Shown: positions 8,474-17,570 of the stretch, one piece after another
Layout: every line of letters begins with the position of its first letter
Position numbering within the stretch: position 1 is the first letter of the stretch
Source of the DNA: Opitutia bacterium
GTDB lineage: Bacteria; Verrucomicrobiota; Verrucomicrobiia; Opitutales; Opitutaceae
Reading direction: 5' to 3'
NCBI GenBank assembly: GCA_947474365.1
Contig: CANJIU010000016.1
Location: forward strand, 1 to 64,000
Length of the DNA: 64,000 nucleotides
Translations under genes and position numbers: made by a program
Notes under the pieces: generated by a model
What the model saw: only the letters and a program-made list of their open reading frames with translations
The model's database searches: none
What the model was told of the DNA's origin: nothing

Positions 8474-9128
8474 TCGGTTTCTGGCCGGCGTGCCGGATGT
8501 CCTTCGCCTCGTAGAGATAGACCACCTCCTCCGCGATGTTGGTCGCGTGATCGGCGATGCGCTCGATCGATTTCGAAATCACCATCAGGCGCAGGCACCG
8601 GGTGATGGTCGTGGGCCGCTCGACCATGTAGCTGGAAAGCTCGCGGTGGAGCTGTCGGTTGAGATCGTCGACATCCTGGTCCCGCGGAATCACGCCGCGT
8701 GCCCGCTCCGGCTCGCGGTTGACGAACGCAGTGATGGCGTCACGGAGCATCTCCAGCGACATCGTCGCCATCCGCGGGAGATCCACATACGGCTTGAGCT
8801 GCGGCTCCGTGTTCAGGTCGACGGCGCGGCGCGAGATCGTCACCGCCTCGTCACCCACCCGCTCCAGATTTTGGGAAATCTTCATCGCGACCGTGATGAG
8901 GCGGAGCTCGGTCGCGAGCGGGGCCTTGGCGAGCAGGTGAATCGCGGTGTCGTCGATCTCGATCTCGAAACGGTCGAGCACATTATCGTCCTCTTCGACC
9001 TTGCGGGCCAGCGCATCGTCCCGGTCGACGAGCGCCCGCATCGCGCGCGTGACCGCGGATTCGGCGTGGCTCGCCATGGTAAGCAGGCTCTCCTTCAGGT
9101 GCGTGAGTTCTTCGTTGTAATGAGTCAT
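8448..9128 (-). CDS. phoU: PhoU phosphate signalling protein
   Basis: 226 residues, two tandem three-helix PhoU bundles. The conserved metal-cluster-type segments are visible in both repeats (DNVLDRFEIEIDD and LERVGDEAVTISR in the first, DQDVDDLN and IERIADHATNIAEEVVYL in the second). The protein links Pst transporter status to PhoR and restrains the Pho regulon when phosphate is plentiful. It starts 6 bp after pstB and overlaps phoB, so it is translationally coupled within the operon. Confidence 0.97.
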   Translation of the reverse strand: MTHYNEELTHLKESLLTMASHAESAVTRAMRALVDRDDALARKVEEDDNVLDRFEIEIDDTAIHLLAKAPLATELRLITVAMKISQNLERVGDEAVTISRRAVDLNTEPQLKPYVDLPRMATMSLEMLRDAITAFVNREPERARGVIPRDQDVDDLNRQLHRELSSYMVERPTTITRCLRLMVISKSIERIADHATNIAEEVVYLYEAKDIRHAGQKPNETENTGR

Positions 9129-9134
9129 GTCGGG

Positions 9135-10007
9135 TTAGCCAAAGCGGCCGGACACATAGGCCTCGGTCTGGGGGCTGGCCGGGTTGGTGAAGATGTTGCG
9201 GGTGTCGGAGTATTCAATGAGTTTCCCGAGGTAGAAAAACGCCGTCCGATCGGAACAACGTGCCGCCTGCTGCATGTTGTGCGTGACGATGATGATCGTG
9301 AAGCGGGAGCGGAGATCCTGGATCAGTTCCTCGACCTTGGCCGTCGCGACCGGGTCGAGCGCGGAGCACGGCTCGTCCATCAGAATAATCTCTGGCTCCA
9401 CGGCGATCGCGCGGGCAATGCAGAGCCGCTGCTGCTGTCCGCCGGACAGCCCGAGTCCGCTGGCGTGGAGGCGATCCTTCACCTCGTCCCAGAGCGCGGC
9501 GCCCCGGAGCGATTTTTCCACGATCTCGTCCAACCTCGCCCGGTCGCGCACGCCCTGAAGGCGGAGCCCGTAGGTGATGTTTTCATAGATCGACTTCGGA
9601 AACGGGTTCGACTTCTGGAACACCATTCCCACGCGTTTGCGCAGCTCGATCACATCCACGTCGGGCTGATAGATGTCGACGCCGTGAATTTGGATCGTCC
9701 CTCGCGCCACGCGGGTGCCCTCGATCAGGTCGTTCATCCGGTTGAGGCAGCGCAGCAGTGTCGACTTGCCGCAACCGGAGGGCCCGATGAAGGCCGTGAC
9801 CTTTTTGTTTTCGATCTGCAGGCTGATGTCGTTCAACGCCTGGGTGGCGCCGTAGAAAAAGTCCACGTGGTCGATGTTCACGATCACGTTCTTCGCCGCA
9901 GTCGGCGCGGCTCCCAGGGCCGCGGCAGCAGGCGGGGCCGCCATTTGCGGACGGGCGAAGGAGGCGGAGGGACGGGTTTCCATGGGTTGAAGGGCGGCGG
10001 TCACCAT
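9135..10007 (-). CDS. pstB: Phosphate ABC transporter ATP-binding protein PstB
   Basis: About 290 residues if started at the ATG overlapping the pstA stop (10007); a second ATG at 9983 gives 282. An Ala/Pro-rich N-terminal leader of about 45 residues precedes the ATPase core. Core motifs are Walker [11 protein letters not shown]-loop ([18 protein letters not shown]), signature LSGGQQQR, Walker B IILMDEP followed by SALDP, and H-loop VTHNMQQA. It energises high-affinity phosphate import with PstCA. The low-complexity N-terminal extension is longer than in E. coli PstB. Confidence 0.95.
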   Translation of the reverse strand: MVTAALQPMETRPSASFARPQMAAPPAAAALGAAPTAAKNVIVNIDHVDFFYGATQALNDISLQIENKKVTAFIGPSGCGKSTLLRCLNRMNDLIEGTRVARGTIQIHGVDIYQPDVDVIELRKRVGMVFQKSNPFPKSIYENITYGLRLQGVRDRARLDEIVEKSLRGAALWDEVKDRLHASGLGLSGGQQQRLCIARAIAVEPEIILMDEPCSALDPVATAKVEELIQDLRSRFTIIIVTHNMQQAARCSDRTAFFYLGKLIEYSDTRNIFTNPASPQTEAYVSGRFG

Positions 10008-11041
10008 TTGTAGCGGTTGCGCAGGTGGTTGCGCAGGACAATCGACGCCGCCGCGATCACGGCGACAATGATCATGAACACGAAAGCGGTGCCGTATTGC
10101 ACCCGCTCGGTGTAATCGTTCTGCGGAATCTTGGAACTGACGACGTAGATATGATACGGGAGCGCCATCACGCCCTGGAAAAAGAAATCGCTCCATTTGT
10201 CGATCTCCCACGGCAGCTTGTCGCGCACGACGTATGCGGCGGTGAACATGATGGGCGCAGTTTCACCGGCGACGCGGGCGATGCCGAGGATCGACGACGT
10301 CAGGATGCCAGGAAGCGCGTAAGGCAGGACGTTTTTTCGAATCGTCTGCCACTTGGTGGCCCCAAGCGCGAGCGACCCCTCACGAAAGCCCTTCGGCACC
10401 GACTTCAACGACTCCTCACTCGCCGTGATGACCACGGGCAGGACCATGAACGCGAGCGTGAACCAACCCGCAAGGAGCGAGACGTTCCAGCCGAAGAAGA
10501 TCACGAACATGCCAAAGCCAAATAATCCAAAGACGATCGACGGCACTCCGGCGAGATTGAGAATCGCCAGCCGCACAAACCGGATGAACGGCCCGTCGGT
10601 CGCGTATTCGTTGAGATAGATCGCCGCGGACACTCCGAGCGCGAGCGCAATGGCCATCGAGCCCACCACCAAAAACACGGTGCCGACGATGCACGGAAAA
10701 ATCCCTCCCGCGGAGTACACGTAGCTCTCAGTCGCGACCTTGGCGGCGGCGGGATTGGCCTCCTTGAAGGCGCGGAACTCCCGGTCCCCCATCTCGCGCT
10801 TCTTCCCTTCCCACTCGAAAATGTAGAGCGATTCCGGCGCCTCGGTCAGAAACGCGGTGTTGATGTAGGGGGCCTCGGCCTTGAACACGGTGCGCGATCC
10901 CTTCGCGACGATGTTGAAAAAGACGCCGATTCCGCAGAGGAGAACAAAATACGTGGCCCCGCGAAACAGCCACAGAACCAACTGCTCTCCCTGGCGGGCG
11001 GCCCCCTGCCGGGTCTGGAAAACGTGCGTCGCGGGGTTCAT
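10001..11041 (-). CDS. pstA: Phosphate ABC transporter permease PstA
   Basis: 346 residues, longer than E. coli PstA (296). The first membrane helix (about 25-45) is followed by a hydrophilic insert of about 70 residues ([18 protein letters not shown] through [13 protein letters not shown]) before the standard BPD_transp_1 core. The core shows [21 protein letters not shown] and the EAA-type loop [26 protein letters not shown]. It overlaps pstC by 4 bp and pstB by 7 bp, showing tight coupling. Confidence 0.95.
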   Translation of the reverse strand: MNPATHVFQTRQGAARQGEQLVLWLFRGATYFVLLCGIGVFFNIVAKGSRTVFKAEAPYINTAFLTEAPESLYIFEWEGKKREMGDREFRAFKEANPAAAKVATESYVYSAGGIFPCIVGTVFLVVGSMAIALALGVSAAIYLNEYATDGPFIRFVRLAILNLAGVPSIVFGLFGFGMFVIFFGWNVSLLAGWFTLAFMVLPVVITASEESLKSVPKGFREGSLALGATKWQTIRKNVLPYALPGILTSSILGIARVAGETAPIMFTAAYVVRDKLPWEIDKWSDFFFQGVMALPYHIYVVSSKIPQNDYTERVQYGTAFVFMIIVAVIAAASIVLRNHLRNRYKW

Positions 11042-12642
11042 CCGATGGAAATGCGATATCGCCGCACAATGCGCTGCGCGACGTAGTTGATGCCGAGTGA
11101 CAGCACAAAGAGCACGAGTCCGACAACGAAGAGCGCCCGGTAATGGATGCTGCCCCGCACGACCTCACCCATTTCCTGGGCGATGATCCCCGTCATCGTG
11201 TGCACCGGTTCGACGATGACGGAGAGCCCCTGCGTGAAATCGGGAATCGCAATCCGGTTTCCCGCGCAGAGCAGCACGACCATCGTTTCACCGATTACCC
11301 GGCCCAGTCCCAGCAGCACGGCCGAAATGATCCCCGACAGCGACGCCGGCACGATGATCTTCAACACCGTCTGCAGCCGGGAGGCGCCGAGCGCAAACGA
11401 CGCCTCCTTGAAGGCGCGGGGCACGTTGTTCAGCGCGTCCTCCGCCAGCGTGAAGATCGTCGGCACGGCAATCAGCGCGAGCAGGCAGCCCGCGGTGAGA
11501 ATATTGAGTCGTTCGCTGTACGGGAACCCCGGCATCCAGGAGAGCCACGATTGCTGCGAGAGCGTGCGCAGGGCCTGCCCGAGGACCGCGATGCCGAAGA
11601 ACCCCAGCACGACCGAGGGGAACGCCGAGATGAACTCGATGCAGGGCTTGATGAACCGTTGCTCCCGAAGCGAGGCGAACTGGTTAACGTAAATCGCCGC
11701 CCCGACCCCGAGCGGCACGGCGAGCACGAGCGCGACAATGGAAACCAGTAACGACCCGACCAAGAGCGGGAGGATGCCGTACCAATCCTGCCAAAAACTC
11801 GCGGTCAGCCATTGCCGGCCAAACAAGAAGGACGAGAAGGTCTGCCAAACCGGCACGGGGCGCTGAAAGTCCCATGCCTCCATGTCGTGCTCGATCGCGG
11901 GAAAGCCACCCACATAATCGCGCGTCAGCAGCTTCAACGTGTCCATCCGCTGGCGCAGTTCCGCGCTTGGCATGAGCGGTGCGGCATCCAGCAGCCCGGA
12001 AAGTTTGCGGCTGAAGTCCCGGCTCGCCTCCTTGTACGCCGGCAGCGCTCCCACCAGCGGCTTGAGTTCCGTCGCAAAATCAACCGTCTCCAGCTTCACG
12101 GCCCCTGCCTCGGTCACCTTGCCCTCAGCCAGCAATTGTCGCCGCTCCTCCTTTCGATCCTCCGCCACCACAAACTTCGTCTTGATCGCAGTCGCCTGCT
12201 CGGTGAGGTCCGACATCATCGCCCGCAGCGGATCGACCGTGGCGGAAAACTGTTCCGCAAACGCATCAAACGCCGCCAGCGCCGCGTTCGCGTCCTCGAG
12301 GGAGCGTTTTTCCCGCTCCGTGAGAATCATGAGCTGTCGCAGCCGCAGATCGGAAAGATAGCGGGTAAGCGCCGTGTGATCGTCCGTCTGCCGCCGGATG
12401 AAGTCGACGTACTCCAGGCCCGCGCGGCGGTAGATTTCCAGATTGAACCGGTTCTGCGCGAAAAATCCGAAGCCTTCGCGAAACAGGAACACCGTGATAA
12501 GCGCGAGCACGATCACCGCCACCAGCGCGTTTCCGCCAAAGAACGCGCGAATCGTATCGTCCACCGTCAGGCCAAGGAAGCGCAGCCGGCGTTTCTGCAC
12601 GGCAAACTTCGGAGGTGTGGGCACTGGGGCCGATTCAATCAT
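11038..12642 (-). CDS. pstC: Phosphate ABC transporter permease PstC with large extracytoplasmic insert
   Basis: 534 residues from the ATG of [13 protein letters not shown]; an upstream GTG (12690) would run into the Pho-box-like site. Membrane helix 1 (about 35-58, [19 protein letters not shown]) is followed by a roughly 200-residue hydrophilic, helical and charged region. The permease core then begins near [34 protein letters not shown]. The EAA loop is [27 protein letters not shown]. coli PstC has no such insert; long PstC forms occur in pseudomonads. The insert may contact PstS or sense the envelope (inference). Confidence 0.93.
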   Translation of the reverse strand: MIESAPVPTPPKFAVQKRRLRFLGLTVDDTIRAFFGGNALVAVIVLALITVFLFREGFGFFAQNRFNLEIYRRAGLEYVDFIRRQTDDHTALTRYLSDLRLRQLMILTEREKRSLEDANAALAAFDAFAEQFSATVDPLRAMMSDLTEQATAIKTKFVVAEDRKEERRQLLAEGKVTEAGAVKLETVDFATELKPLVGALPAYKEASRDFSRKLSGLLDAAPLMPSAELRQRMDTLKLLTRDYVGGFPAIEHDMEAWDFQRPVPVWQTFSSFLFGRQWLTASFWQDWYGILPLLVGSLLVSIVALVLAVPLGVGAAIYVNQFASLREQRFIKPCIEFISAFPSVVLGFFGIAVLGQALRTLSQQSWLSWMPGFPYSERLNILTAGCLLALIAVPTIFTLAEDALNNVPRAFKEASFALGASRLQTVLKIIVPASLSGIISAVLLGLGRVIGETMVVLLCAGNRIAIPDFTQGLSVIVEPVHTMTGIIAQEMGEVVRGSIHYRALFVVGLVLFVLSLGINYVAQRIVRRYRISIG

Positions 12643-12691
12643 GCGTTGGAGGTAAGGACCGCCCGGGCCACCGCCCGGGTCAAGTGACACG

Positions 12692-12711
12692 GTGTTACGT
12701 TTGAGTTACAG
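12692..12711 (-). promoter_or_regulatory. Pho-box-like site upstream of pstC
   Basis: On the coding strand the 20 bases read CTGTAAC-TCAA-ACGTAAC-AC: two 7-mers separated by 4 bp (11-bp period), the geometry of the E. coli PhoB box (CTGTCAT-A/T-rich 4-CTGTCAC). It lies 50 bp before the pstC start and after the hairpin that follows pstS. It could therefore drive an internal promoter for pstCAB-phoU-phoB-phoR. A site with 15 of 20 identical bases lies before ppk2 (30803). Confidence 0.55.
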
Positions 12712-12730
12712 ACGGGGACACAGATGGTAA

Positions 12731-12760
12731 AGGCGCGCCGCGGTTTGGAACGGCGCGCCT
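12731..12760 (-). terminator. Stem-loop between pstS and pstC
   Basis: A perfect 10-bp stem, AGGCGCGCCG / CGGCGCGCCT, with a 10-base loop lies 16 bp after the pstS stop. No T-run follows on the minus strand. It is more likely a 3'-stabilising or attenuating structure that sets a high pstS to pstCAB ratio than a complete terminator. Confidence 0.65.
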
Positions 12761-12775
12761 CGGGAGCATCCAGAT

Positions 12776-13582
12776 TTACTCCGGGCTGACGAAGCCGACC
12801 TTCTCGATGATCTGCTTGCCCTCGGGACTGAGCGTGAAGTCGACGAATTTCGCCGCCTCGCCGGCCGGCGCGCCATTCGTGTAGTAGAACGTCGGGCGGG
12901 CGTACGGATAGGTGTGCTTCAACACGCTTTCCTTGGTCGGAACCTGGCCGTCGATCGCCACCACGTTGATGCCAGGGGCGGTCAAGTAGGCGAGGCCGAC
13001 ATAGCCGATGCCATTGGGGTTCTTTCCCACCTCCGCCGCAATCTGTTCGTTGCCGGCCATCTTCTGCGACGACTTCGCGTAGTCGCGATTGTTCATCGCG
13101 AGCTGCTTGAAGTCCGAGTACGTACCGGACGAGGTGTTGCGGGTGTAGATGGAAATCTTGCCGGGCTTGCCGCCCACCGCCGACCAATCGGTGATGTCAC
13201 CGGAGAAGATCTGCTCGACCTGGCGCTTCGTGAGCTTGGTCAGCGGATTGCCGGAGTTCACCACAATCCCGATGCCGTCGTGGGCGACGATGATCGGCTT
13301 GAGGGTGACGCCCTTGGCCGTCGCCGCCGACATTTCGGTCGGCTTGGCCCGGCGGGAACTCATGCCGATTTGCGCGGTGCCGTCGATGATAGCCGCAATG
13401 CCAGTCGTCGAACCCTCCGCGGCAATTTCAAACGATACGCCAGGGTGCTTCGACTTGTACTCTTCGGCGAGCGTCGGGACGAGCTTGGCGCCAAGGGTGT
13501 CAGAACCCTTGATCACGAGTTTTTGGGCGGAAGCCACCGTCGCGATCGACAGGGCGGTGAGAAGAAGAAGTGCTTTTTTCAT
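12776..13582 (-). CDS. pstS: Phosphate-binding protein PstS
   Basis: 268 residues with a clear signal peptide (MKKALLLLTALSIATVASAQ). The mature protein is a PBP-like phosphate binder. VIKGSDTLGAKLVPTLAEEY forms the first phosphate loop, followed by GSTTGIAAIIDGTAQIGMSSR and the conserved TRNTSSGTYSDFK segment. It ends near FVDFTLSPEGKQIIEKVGFV. It delivers phosphate from the periplasm to PstCA. It sits 31 bp after the porin gene and is separated from pstC by a hairpin and a Pho-box-like site. Confidence 0.96.
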   Translation of the reverse strand: MKKALLLLTALSIATVASAQKLVIKGSDTLGAKLVPTLAEEYKSKHPGVSFEIAAEGSTTGIAAIIDGTAQIGMSSRRAKPTEMSAATAKGVTLKPIIVAHDGIGIVVNSGNPLTKLTKRQVEQIFSGDITDWSAVGGKPGKISIYTRNTSSGTYSDFKQLAMNNRDYAKSSQKMAGNEQIAAEVGKNPNGIGYVGLAYLTAPGINVVAIDGQVPTKESVLKHTYPYARPTFYYTNGAPAGEAAKFVDFTLSPEGKQIIEKVGFVSPE

Positions 13583-13613
13583 GAAAAAATTTCGTTGGAA
13601 GAATTCGTTGGGC

Positions 13614-14885
13614 TCAGAACTGCATCTGCATCTGAGAGCGGACTCCGACCGTCTTGGCCTCGGCGGGAGCGCCGGTGACGGTTTCCTTGGTTTTGCCGTA
13701 GATGCCGCCGAGCTGGAGTTTCAAATCGAGGCCGCGGAGGTAATAGTTGCCGCCGAAATACCATTCGTCGAATTTGTTCATCGTCGGACCCGCGGGTGCG
13801 GATCGGACGACGTCACCCAAATTCACCCCGCGGCCATCGGTATCGAGCTTTTGATAGCGGGCCACCAGCTCAAACCGGTCCGTGACATAAAAGGTCGGCT
13901 GGATGTAAAACCCGGCCGGCTTCGCATCGCGGGTGAGTGAAACGCCCTTTTCGACATCCGCGGAGAGGTATTCCGCCATCAGCCCGAACTTGCCCGCCTG
14001 CATGTCGAAATAAACCGAATAGACGGTCAGGTCGAAGCCCTTGCCGAAATTCGTCGTACCAAAACCACCCTGGTCAGGCATGAAGCCCGCGCCGACTCCC
14101 GCGATCCACGTGCCGTTGTTGGCGAGCTTGCCGGCGATTCCCGCGTTGCCCCAGAGGGCGACGTGGTTGTTCGTGTTGTCACCGATTCCCGCCGCACCGG
14201 CGAAGTCTTCCTTGCGCTCTGGATTGGTGATGGCCGCACTGTAGACGAAATTGGTCGTGCTGTTGATCTCCTTCTTGCCATCGAGAAACGCGCCGATGCG
14301 ATAGCTCGCCCCGCCCAGCCGGCGACCGTTGTTGGATTCGACGAAGTACCGCGTCACGCCCGAACGCTCGATCGACTTCAGATTGCCGCTGCTGCCGCGC
14401 TCCTCGTACACCACGTTCACCTTGCGGAGCCCGAAGTTGAAACTGAGGTCCGAAGTCGGCTTCCACTCGAGAATCGCGTCGTCGTAGCTGCCGCCCGCGA
14501 AATCGTAGGTCATCACCGCTCCCCAATCACCACCCACCCCCGCCTTGAGCGTGAGGTACATCCGGCGGGTGAAAAAGTGGTCCGTCGGCACCGGGTTGAT
14601 TGCGACGTTCTTCACCTCCGTGCCGAGATTCGCGTATTGAATTTGCATCCGCATCCCGACACTAAGCCGGTCCGTCGACTTGCCACCGCCCACCGCGTGA
14701 GCCGGAACCGTGTTATTTTCCCTGACCAGATCGGCGCGGATATCTTCGGCCTCCTGGTTGCTGAGGATGCCTTTCTTGATGAGGGCGTCGAGAAGGGCGC
14801 CGCTGTCCTGCGCACGAGTCGTGGCGGTGCTGCCGAGGATGCACGTCGCCAAAGCGAGGCATCGGAGGGTGAGGGAAGAAGTCAT
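13614..14885 (-). CDS. Phosphate-selective porin (OprP/OprO family)
   Basis: 423 residues. The signal peptide ends at TTRAQ. A short N-terminal helical segment (ALLDALIKKGILSNQEAEDIRADLV) is the periplasmic coiled region often seen before these porins. The rest is alternating beta-strand sequence with Gly and aromatic residues and a terminal Phe (QMQMQF), the outer-membrane insertion signal. The family (Porin_O_P) forms anion- or phosphate-selective channels. First gene of the operon leading into pstS, so phosphate would cross the outer membrane here and then be captured by PstS. Selectivity is inferred from family and context. Confidence 0.9.
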   Translation of the reverse strand: MTSSLTLRCLALATCILGSTATTRAQDSGALLDALIKKGILSNQEAEDIRADLVRENNTVPAHAVGGGKSTDRLSVGMRMQIQYANLGTEVKNVAINPVPTDHFFTRRMYLTLKAGVGGDWGAVMTYDFAGGSYDDAILEWKPTSDLSFNFGLRKVNVVYEERGSSGNLKSIERSGVTRYFVESNNGRRLGGASYRIGAFLDGKKEINSTTNFVYSAAITNPERKEDFAGAAGIGDNTNNHVALWGNAGIAGKLANNGTWIAGVGAGFMPDQGGFGTTNFGKGFDLTVYSVYFDMQAGKFGLMAEYLSADVEKGVSLTRDAKPAGFYIQPTFYVTDRFELVARYQKLDTDGRGVNLGDVVRSAPAGPTMNKFDEWYFGGNYYLRGLDLKLQLGGIYGKTKETVTGAPAEAKTVGVRSQMQMQF

Positions 14886-14944
14886 ACTGGATAATTTGCT
14901 TTTGGTTGCGGAGACTGATGCACCGCGACCCCCAGACTAGCCGG

Positions 14945-15020
14945 CAATTGTTACAATCCGGTGTCGCCCACGTGACGAAACCGGAACGAATGCGCTCCAA
15001 ACCCCCGCCAATTGTTACAA
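14945..15020. repeat. Twin CAATTGTTACAA motif in the porin-arsR intergenic region
   Basis: The same 12-mer occurs at 14945-14956 and 15009-15020, 64 bp apart (close to six helical turns), between divergent porin and arsR genes. TTGTTACAA is itself near-palindromic. The pair could be two operators for one dimeric regulator acting on one or both promoters. Confidence 0.45.
14950..14978 (-). promoter_or_regulatory. Pho-box-like triple repeat upstream of the porin-pst operon
   Basis: On the minus strand three 7-mers, TCGTCAC, GCGACAC and TTGTAAC, are spaced exactly 11 bp apart, 65-93 bp before the porin start. They fit a loose YGTMAC pattern. The GTNAC core is nearly self-complementary, so direction cannot be read with certainty. 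Position at the head of the operon supports PhoB control. Confidence 0.4.
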
Positions 15021-15055
15021 ATGCACTTTTCCCGGGCGAAATCAGCGCTACCGCT

Positions 15056-15080
15056 TTGACAAAACAAACTAACTTTGTCA
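15056..15080 (+). promoter_or_regulatory. ArsR operator with embedded -35-like TTGACA
   Basis: A perfect inverted repeat TGACAAA (15057-15063) / TTTGTCA (15074-15080) with a 10-base centre lies 14 bp before the arsR ATG. TTGACA at 15056-15061 overlaps the left arm and could be the -35 element. This is the expected place for autorepression by ArsR. A convincing -10 box was not identified. Confidence 0.6.
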
Positions 15081-15094
15081 TTTGGCAATATAAC

Positions 15095-15406
15095 ATGACT
15101 ACCCGTTCCACCACCCCTGCCCCCGCTTCGTCCGAGACCATTCAGCGCGGTGCGGAGGTGTTCAAGGCCCTCGGCCATCCCAGCCGCCTCGCGATGGTCG
15201 CCGCCTTGGAACGCGGCGAGCGCTGCGTCTGCGACCTGCACGAACTCGTCGGCGGAGACCTCTCCACTGTTTCCAACCACCTCGCCGTCCTGCGCAACGC
15301 CGGTCTCGTGAACAGCGAACGCCGCGGCACCCAGGTCTACTACTCGCTCCGGATGCATTGCATCCTCGATGTCATCCACTGCGTCGAAAGATTCGAAGAC
15401 TGCTAA
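15095..15406 (+). CDS. arsR: ArsR-family metalloregulator
   Basis: 103 residues; ATG 15095 chosen because the upstream frame crosses the operator. The winged helix-turn-helix includes VFKALGHPSRLAMVAALERGE, a recognition helix around DLSTVSNHLAVLRNAGLV, and a wing at RRGTQVYYSL. The As(III)-binding CxC motif is intact in ERCVCDL (Cys44 and Cys46). Three more Cys near the C-terminus (89, 96, 103) could complete a three-coordinate site. It represses the ars operon until arsenite or antimonite binds. The operon continues into arsD. Confidence 0.95.
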   Translation: MTTRSTTPAPASSETIQRGAEVFKALGHPSRLAMVAALERGERCVCDLHELVGGDLSTVSNHLAVLRNAGLVNSERRGTQVYYSLRMHCILDVIHCVERFEDC

Positions 15407-15420
15407 ACCCGCATTTTTCG

Positions 15421-15450
15421 CTCTCAGCTCTTGGCTCTCAGCTCTCAGCT
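15421..15450. repeat. Iterated CTCTCAGCTC repeats between arsR and arsD
   Basis: Three near-tandem copies of CTCTCAGCTC or close variants lie in the 53-bp arsR-arsD gap. A related CTCTCAACTC/CTCTCAGCTC sequence forms an inverted repeat at 36432-36537. This looks like part of a dispersed simple repeat family. Confidence 0.5.
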
Positions 15451-15459
15451 CACCGCACC

Positions 15460-15789
15460 ATGAAACTCATCCAGGTTTTTGATCCCCCGATGTGCTGCTC
15501 GACCGGCGTCTGCGGTCCCGACATCGATCCCACCCTGCCCCGCTTCGCCGGCTGGCTCGCCGAGCTCGAACGCTCCGGCGTGAAAGTCGAACGTTACAAC
15601 CTCGCCCACCAGCCGCTTGCTTTCGTGCAAAATCCCGCGGTCAAGTCCCTCCTCGACACCGATGGCATGACGGCCCTGCCCGCCCTCTTCCTCGACGGCC
15701 GGCTCGCTCTCAAGGGGGCCTATCCCACTGCCGAACAATCCGCCGCCTGGCTGAACGAAATTGCGTCGCCTTCTGCGACCACCCCGTGA
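15460..15789 (+). CDS. arsD: Arsenic metallochaperone ArsD
   Basis: 109 residues. The As(III)-binding cysteines of ArsD are present at the canonical positions, Cys12-Cys13 and Cys18 (PPMCCSTGVCG). The thioredoxin-like fold continues through ALPALFLDGRLALKGAYPT. ArsD hands arsenite to the ArsA ATPase and has weak repressor activity. The gene ends in an overlap with the arsA GTG start (GTGA), which supports coupled expression. Confidence 0.96.
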   Translation: MKLIQVFDPPMCCSTGVCGPDIDPTLPRFAGWLAELERSGVKVERYNLAHQPLAFVQNPAVKSLLDTDGMTALPALFLDGRLALKGAYPTAEQSAAWLNEIASPSATTP

Positions 15790-17570
15790 ACACCCGCCCG
15801 CTCACGGCCCTGCTCGCCGACGCTCCCCGCCACCTCTTTTTCACCGGCAAGGGCGGCGTCGGCAAAACCTCCCTCGCGTGCGCCAGCGCCCTCGCGCTTG
15901 CACGGCCCGATCGTCACGTGCTGCTCGTCAGCACCGATCCCGCCTCCAACCTCGACGAGGTGCTCGCGACGCCGCTGGGACGCGAACCGCGGGCCATCAC
16001 GGGCGTCCCCGGGCTCTTTGCCCTCAACATCGATCCGGCCGCCGCCGCCCATGCCTACCGCGAGAAAGTCGTCGGACCGATGCGCGGACTGCTGCCGCCC
16101 GCCGCGTTGCGCAGCATGGAGGAACAACTCTCCGGCGCGTGCACGATGGAGATCGCCGCTTTTGACGAGTTTGCCCGGCTGCTGGGCGACCCGGCCGCGA
16201 CCGCCGGATTTCATCACGTAATCTTCGACACCGCTCCCACCGGCCACACCCTTCGGCTAATGCTCCTGCCGCGGGCGTGGACGCATTTTCTCGATGCGAA
16301 CACCACTGGGACGTCCTGTCTCGGGCCGCTCGCCGGCCTCGACGCGCAACGCGGCGTCTACGAACACGCGATGCGGTCCCTCGCCGATCCCGCTACCACC
16401 CGTGTCATTCTCGTCTCCCGCGCCCAGTCCGCCGCCCTGCGCGAGGCCGAACGCACATCCGGGGAACTGCGGGGCGTCAGTGTCGTGGGTCAGGTCCTGG
16501 TGCTGAACGCCGTTTTCAACGCCTCCGACCAGACCGATGCGACCGCACAGGCGCTGGAAGCCCGGGGTAAATTCGCGTTGGAGGCTGCCGCCCGCTTTCT
16601 CGCGTCGCTTCCAATCTACGAGGTGCCGCTCCGGCCCAACAACCTGCTCGGCATCGCCGCGCTGCGTTCCCTCTTCGACGATACGCCGCCAGCGTCGTTT
16701 GCCCCTTCCTCGGTCGCCCCCCTGCCGCCGCATCTGACAGAAGGGGAATTAATCGAATCGCTCGCTGCGCCCGGCCGCGGCGTGATCATGACGATGGGCA
16801 AGGGCGGCGTCGGCAAGACGACCGTCGCGGCCGCCATCGCCGTCTCGCTCGCGCACGCCGGACACCGGGTGCACTTGACGACAACCGATCCGGCTGCGCA
16901 CGTCGCGGCCGCCATCGCCGGCAACCTGCCCCATCTCACCGTCAGCCGTATCGATCCTGCGGTCGAGACGCGGGCCTACGTCGACGAGGTGATGGCGGGA
17001 CAGGCCAGCACCCTGGATGCTCCCAGCCGCGCCCTGCTGGAGGAGGATCTGCGCTCGCCCTGCACCGAGGAGATTGCGGTGTTCCGCGCCTTCGCCCGCA
17101 CCATCGCCGCCGGCCGCGAACACTTTGTCGTCCTCGACACCGCTCCGACCGGGCACACCCTGCTCCTCCTCGACGCCACCGCCTCCTATCACCGCGAGTT
17201 GGGCCGGCAGTCCCGGGACACCGCGCCAGAGGCTGTGCGCGAGCTTCTCCCGCATCTGCGCGATCCGGAGTTCACCCGCGTCCTGCTCGTCACCCTGCCC
17301 GAGGCCACCCCCGTCCACGAAGCCGCCGCCTTGCAGGCCGACCTGCGGCGCGCCGGCATCGAACCGTTCGCGTGGGTCGTCAACCAATGCTTCGCCCTCA
17401 CCGCCACCACTGATCCGCTGCTCGCCGAACGGGCGCGGCGCGAGCGGCCTTACTTCGACGAGGTCGTATCCACGCTCGCCTCACGCGCGATCGCCCTGCC
17501 GTGGCTCGCCGCCGAGCCCGTCGGAATCGACGCGCTCTCCCGTCTCTTTCCCGTCACCGTATTGCCATGA
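15786..17570 (+). CDS. arsA: Arsenite-stimulated ATPase ArsA
   Basis: 594 residues starting at a GTG that overlaps the arsD stop. Two homologous halves each carry a P-loop (FTGKGGVGKTS near residue 20 and MGKGGVGKTT near 340) and the DTAPTGHTLRL/DTAPTGHTLLL signal sequence. Cysteines equivalent to the E. coli metal-site residues are visible in LSGACTMEI, TSCLGPL and LRSPCTEEI, so arsenite activation is expected. ArsA normally docks on an ArsB membrane pump. No ArsB or Acr3 gene is visible next to it, so its partner must be elsewhere or just not linked. Confidence 0.96.
   Translation: MNTRPLTALLADAPRHLFFTGKGGVGKTSLACASALALARPDRHVLLVSTDPASNLDEVLATPLGREPRAITGVPGLFALNIDPAAAAHAYREKVVGPMRGLLPPAALRSMEEQLSGACTMEIAAFDEFARLLGDPAATAGFHHVIFDTAPTGHTLRLMLLPRAWTHFLDANTTGTSCLGPLAGLDAQRGVYEHAMRSLADPATTRVILVSRAQSAALREAERTSGELRGVSVVGQVLVLNAVFNASDQTDATAQALEARGKFALEAAARFLASLPIYEVPLRPNNLLGIAALRSLFDDTPPASFAPSSVAPLPPHLTEGELIESLAAPGRGVIMTMGKGGVGKTTVAAAIAVSLAHAGHRVHLTTTDPAAHVAAAIAGNLPHLTVSRIDPAVETRAYVDEVMAGQASTLDAPSRALLEEDLRSPCTEEIAVFRAFARTIAAGREHFVVLDTAPTGHTLLLLDATASYHRELGRQSRDTAPEAVRELLPHLRDPEFTRVLLVTLPEATPVHEAAALQADLRRAGIEPFAWVVNQCFALTATTDPLLAERARRERPYFDEVVSTLASRAIALPWLAAEPVGIDALSRLFPVTVLP

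Noticed and set aside
8226..10013. A 595-codon plus-strand frame across phoB, phoU and pstB
   Set aside because: Antisense to three well-supported overlapping genes with intact catalytic motifs.
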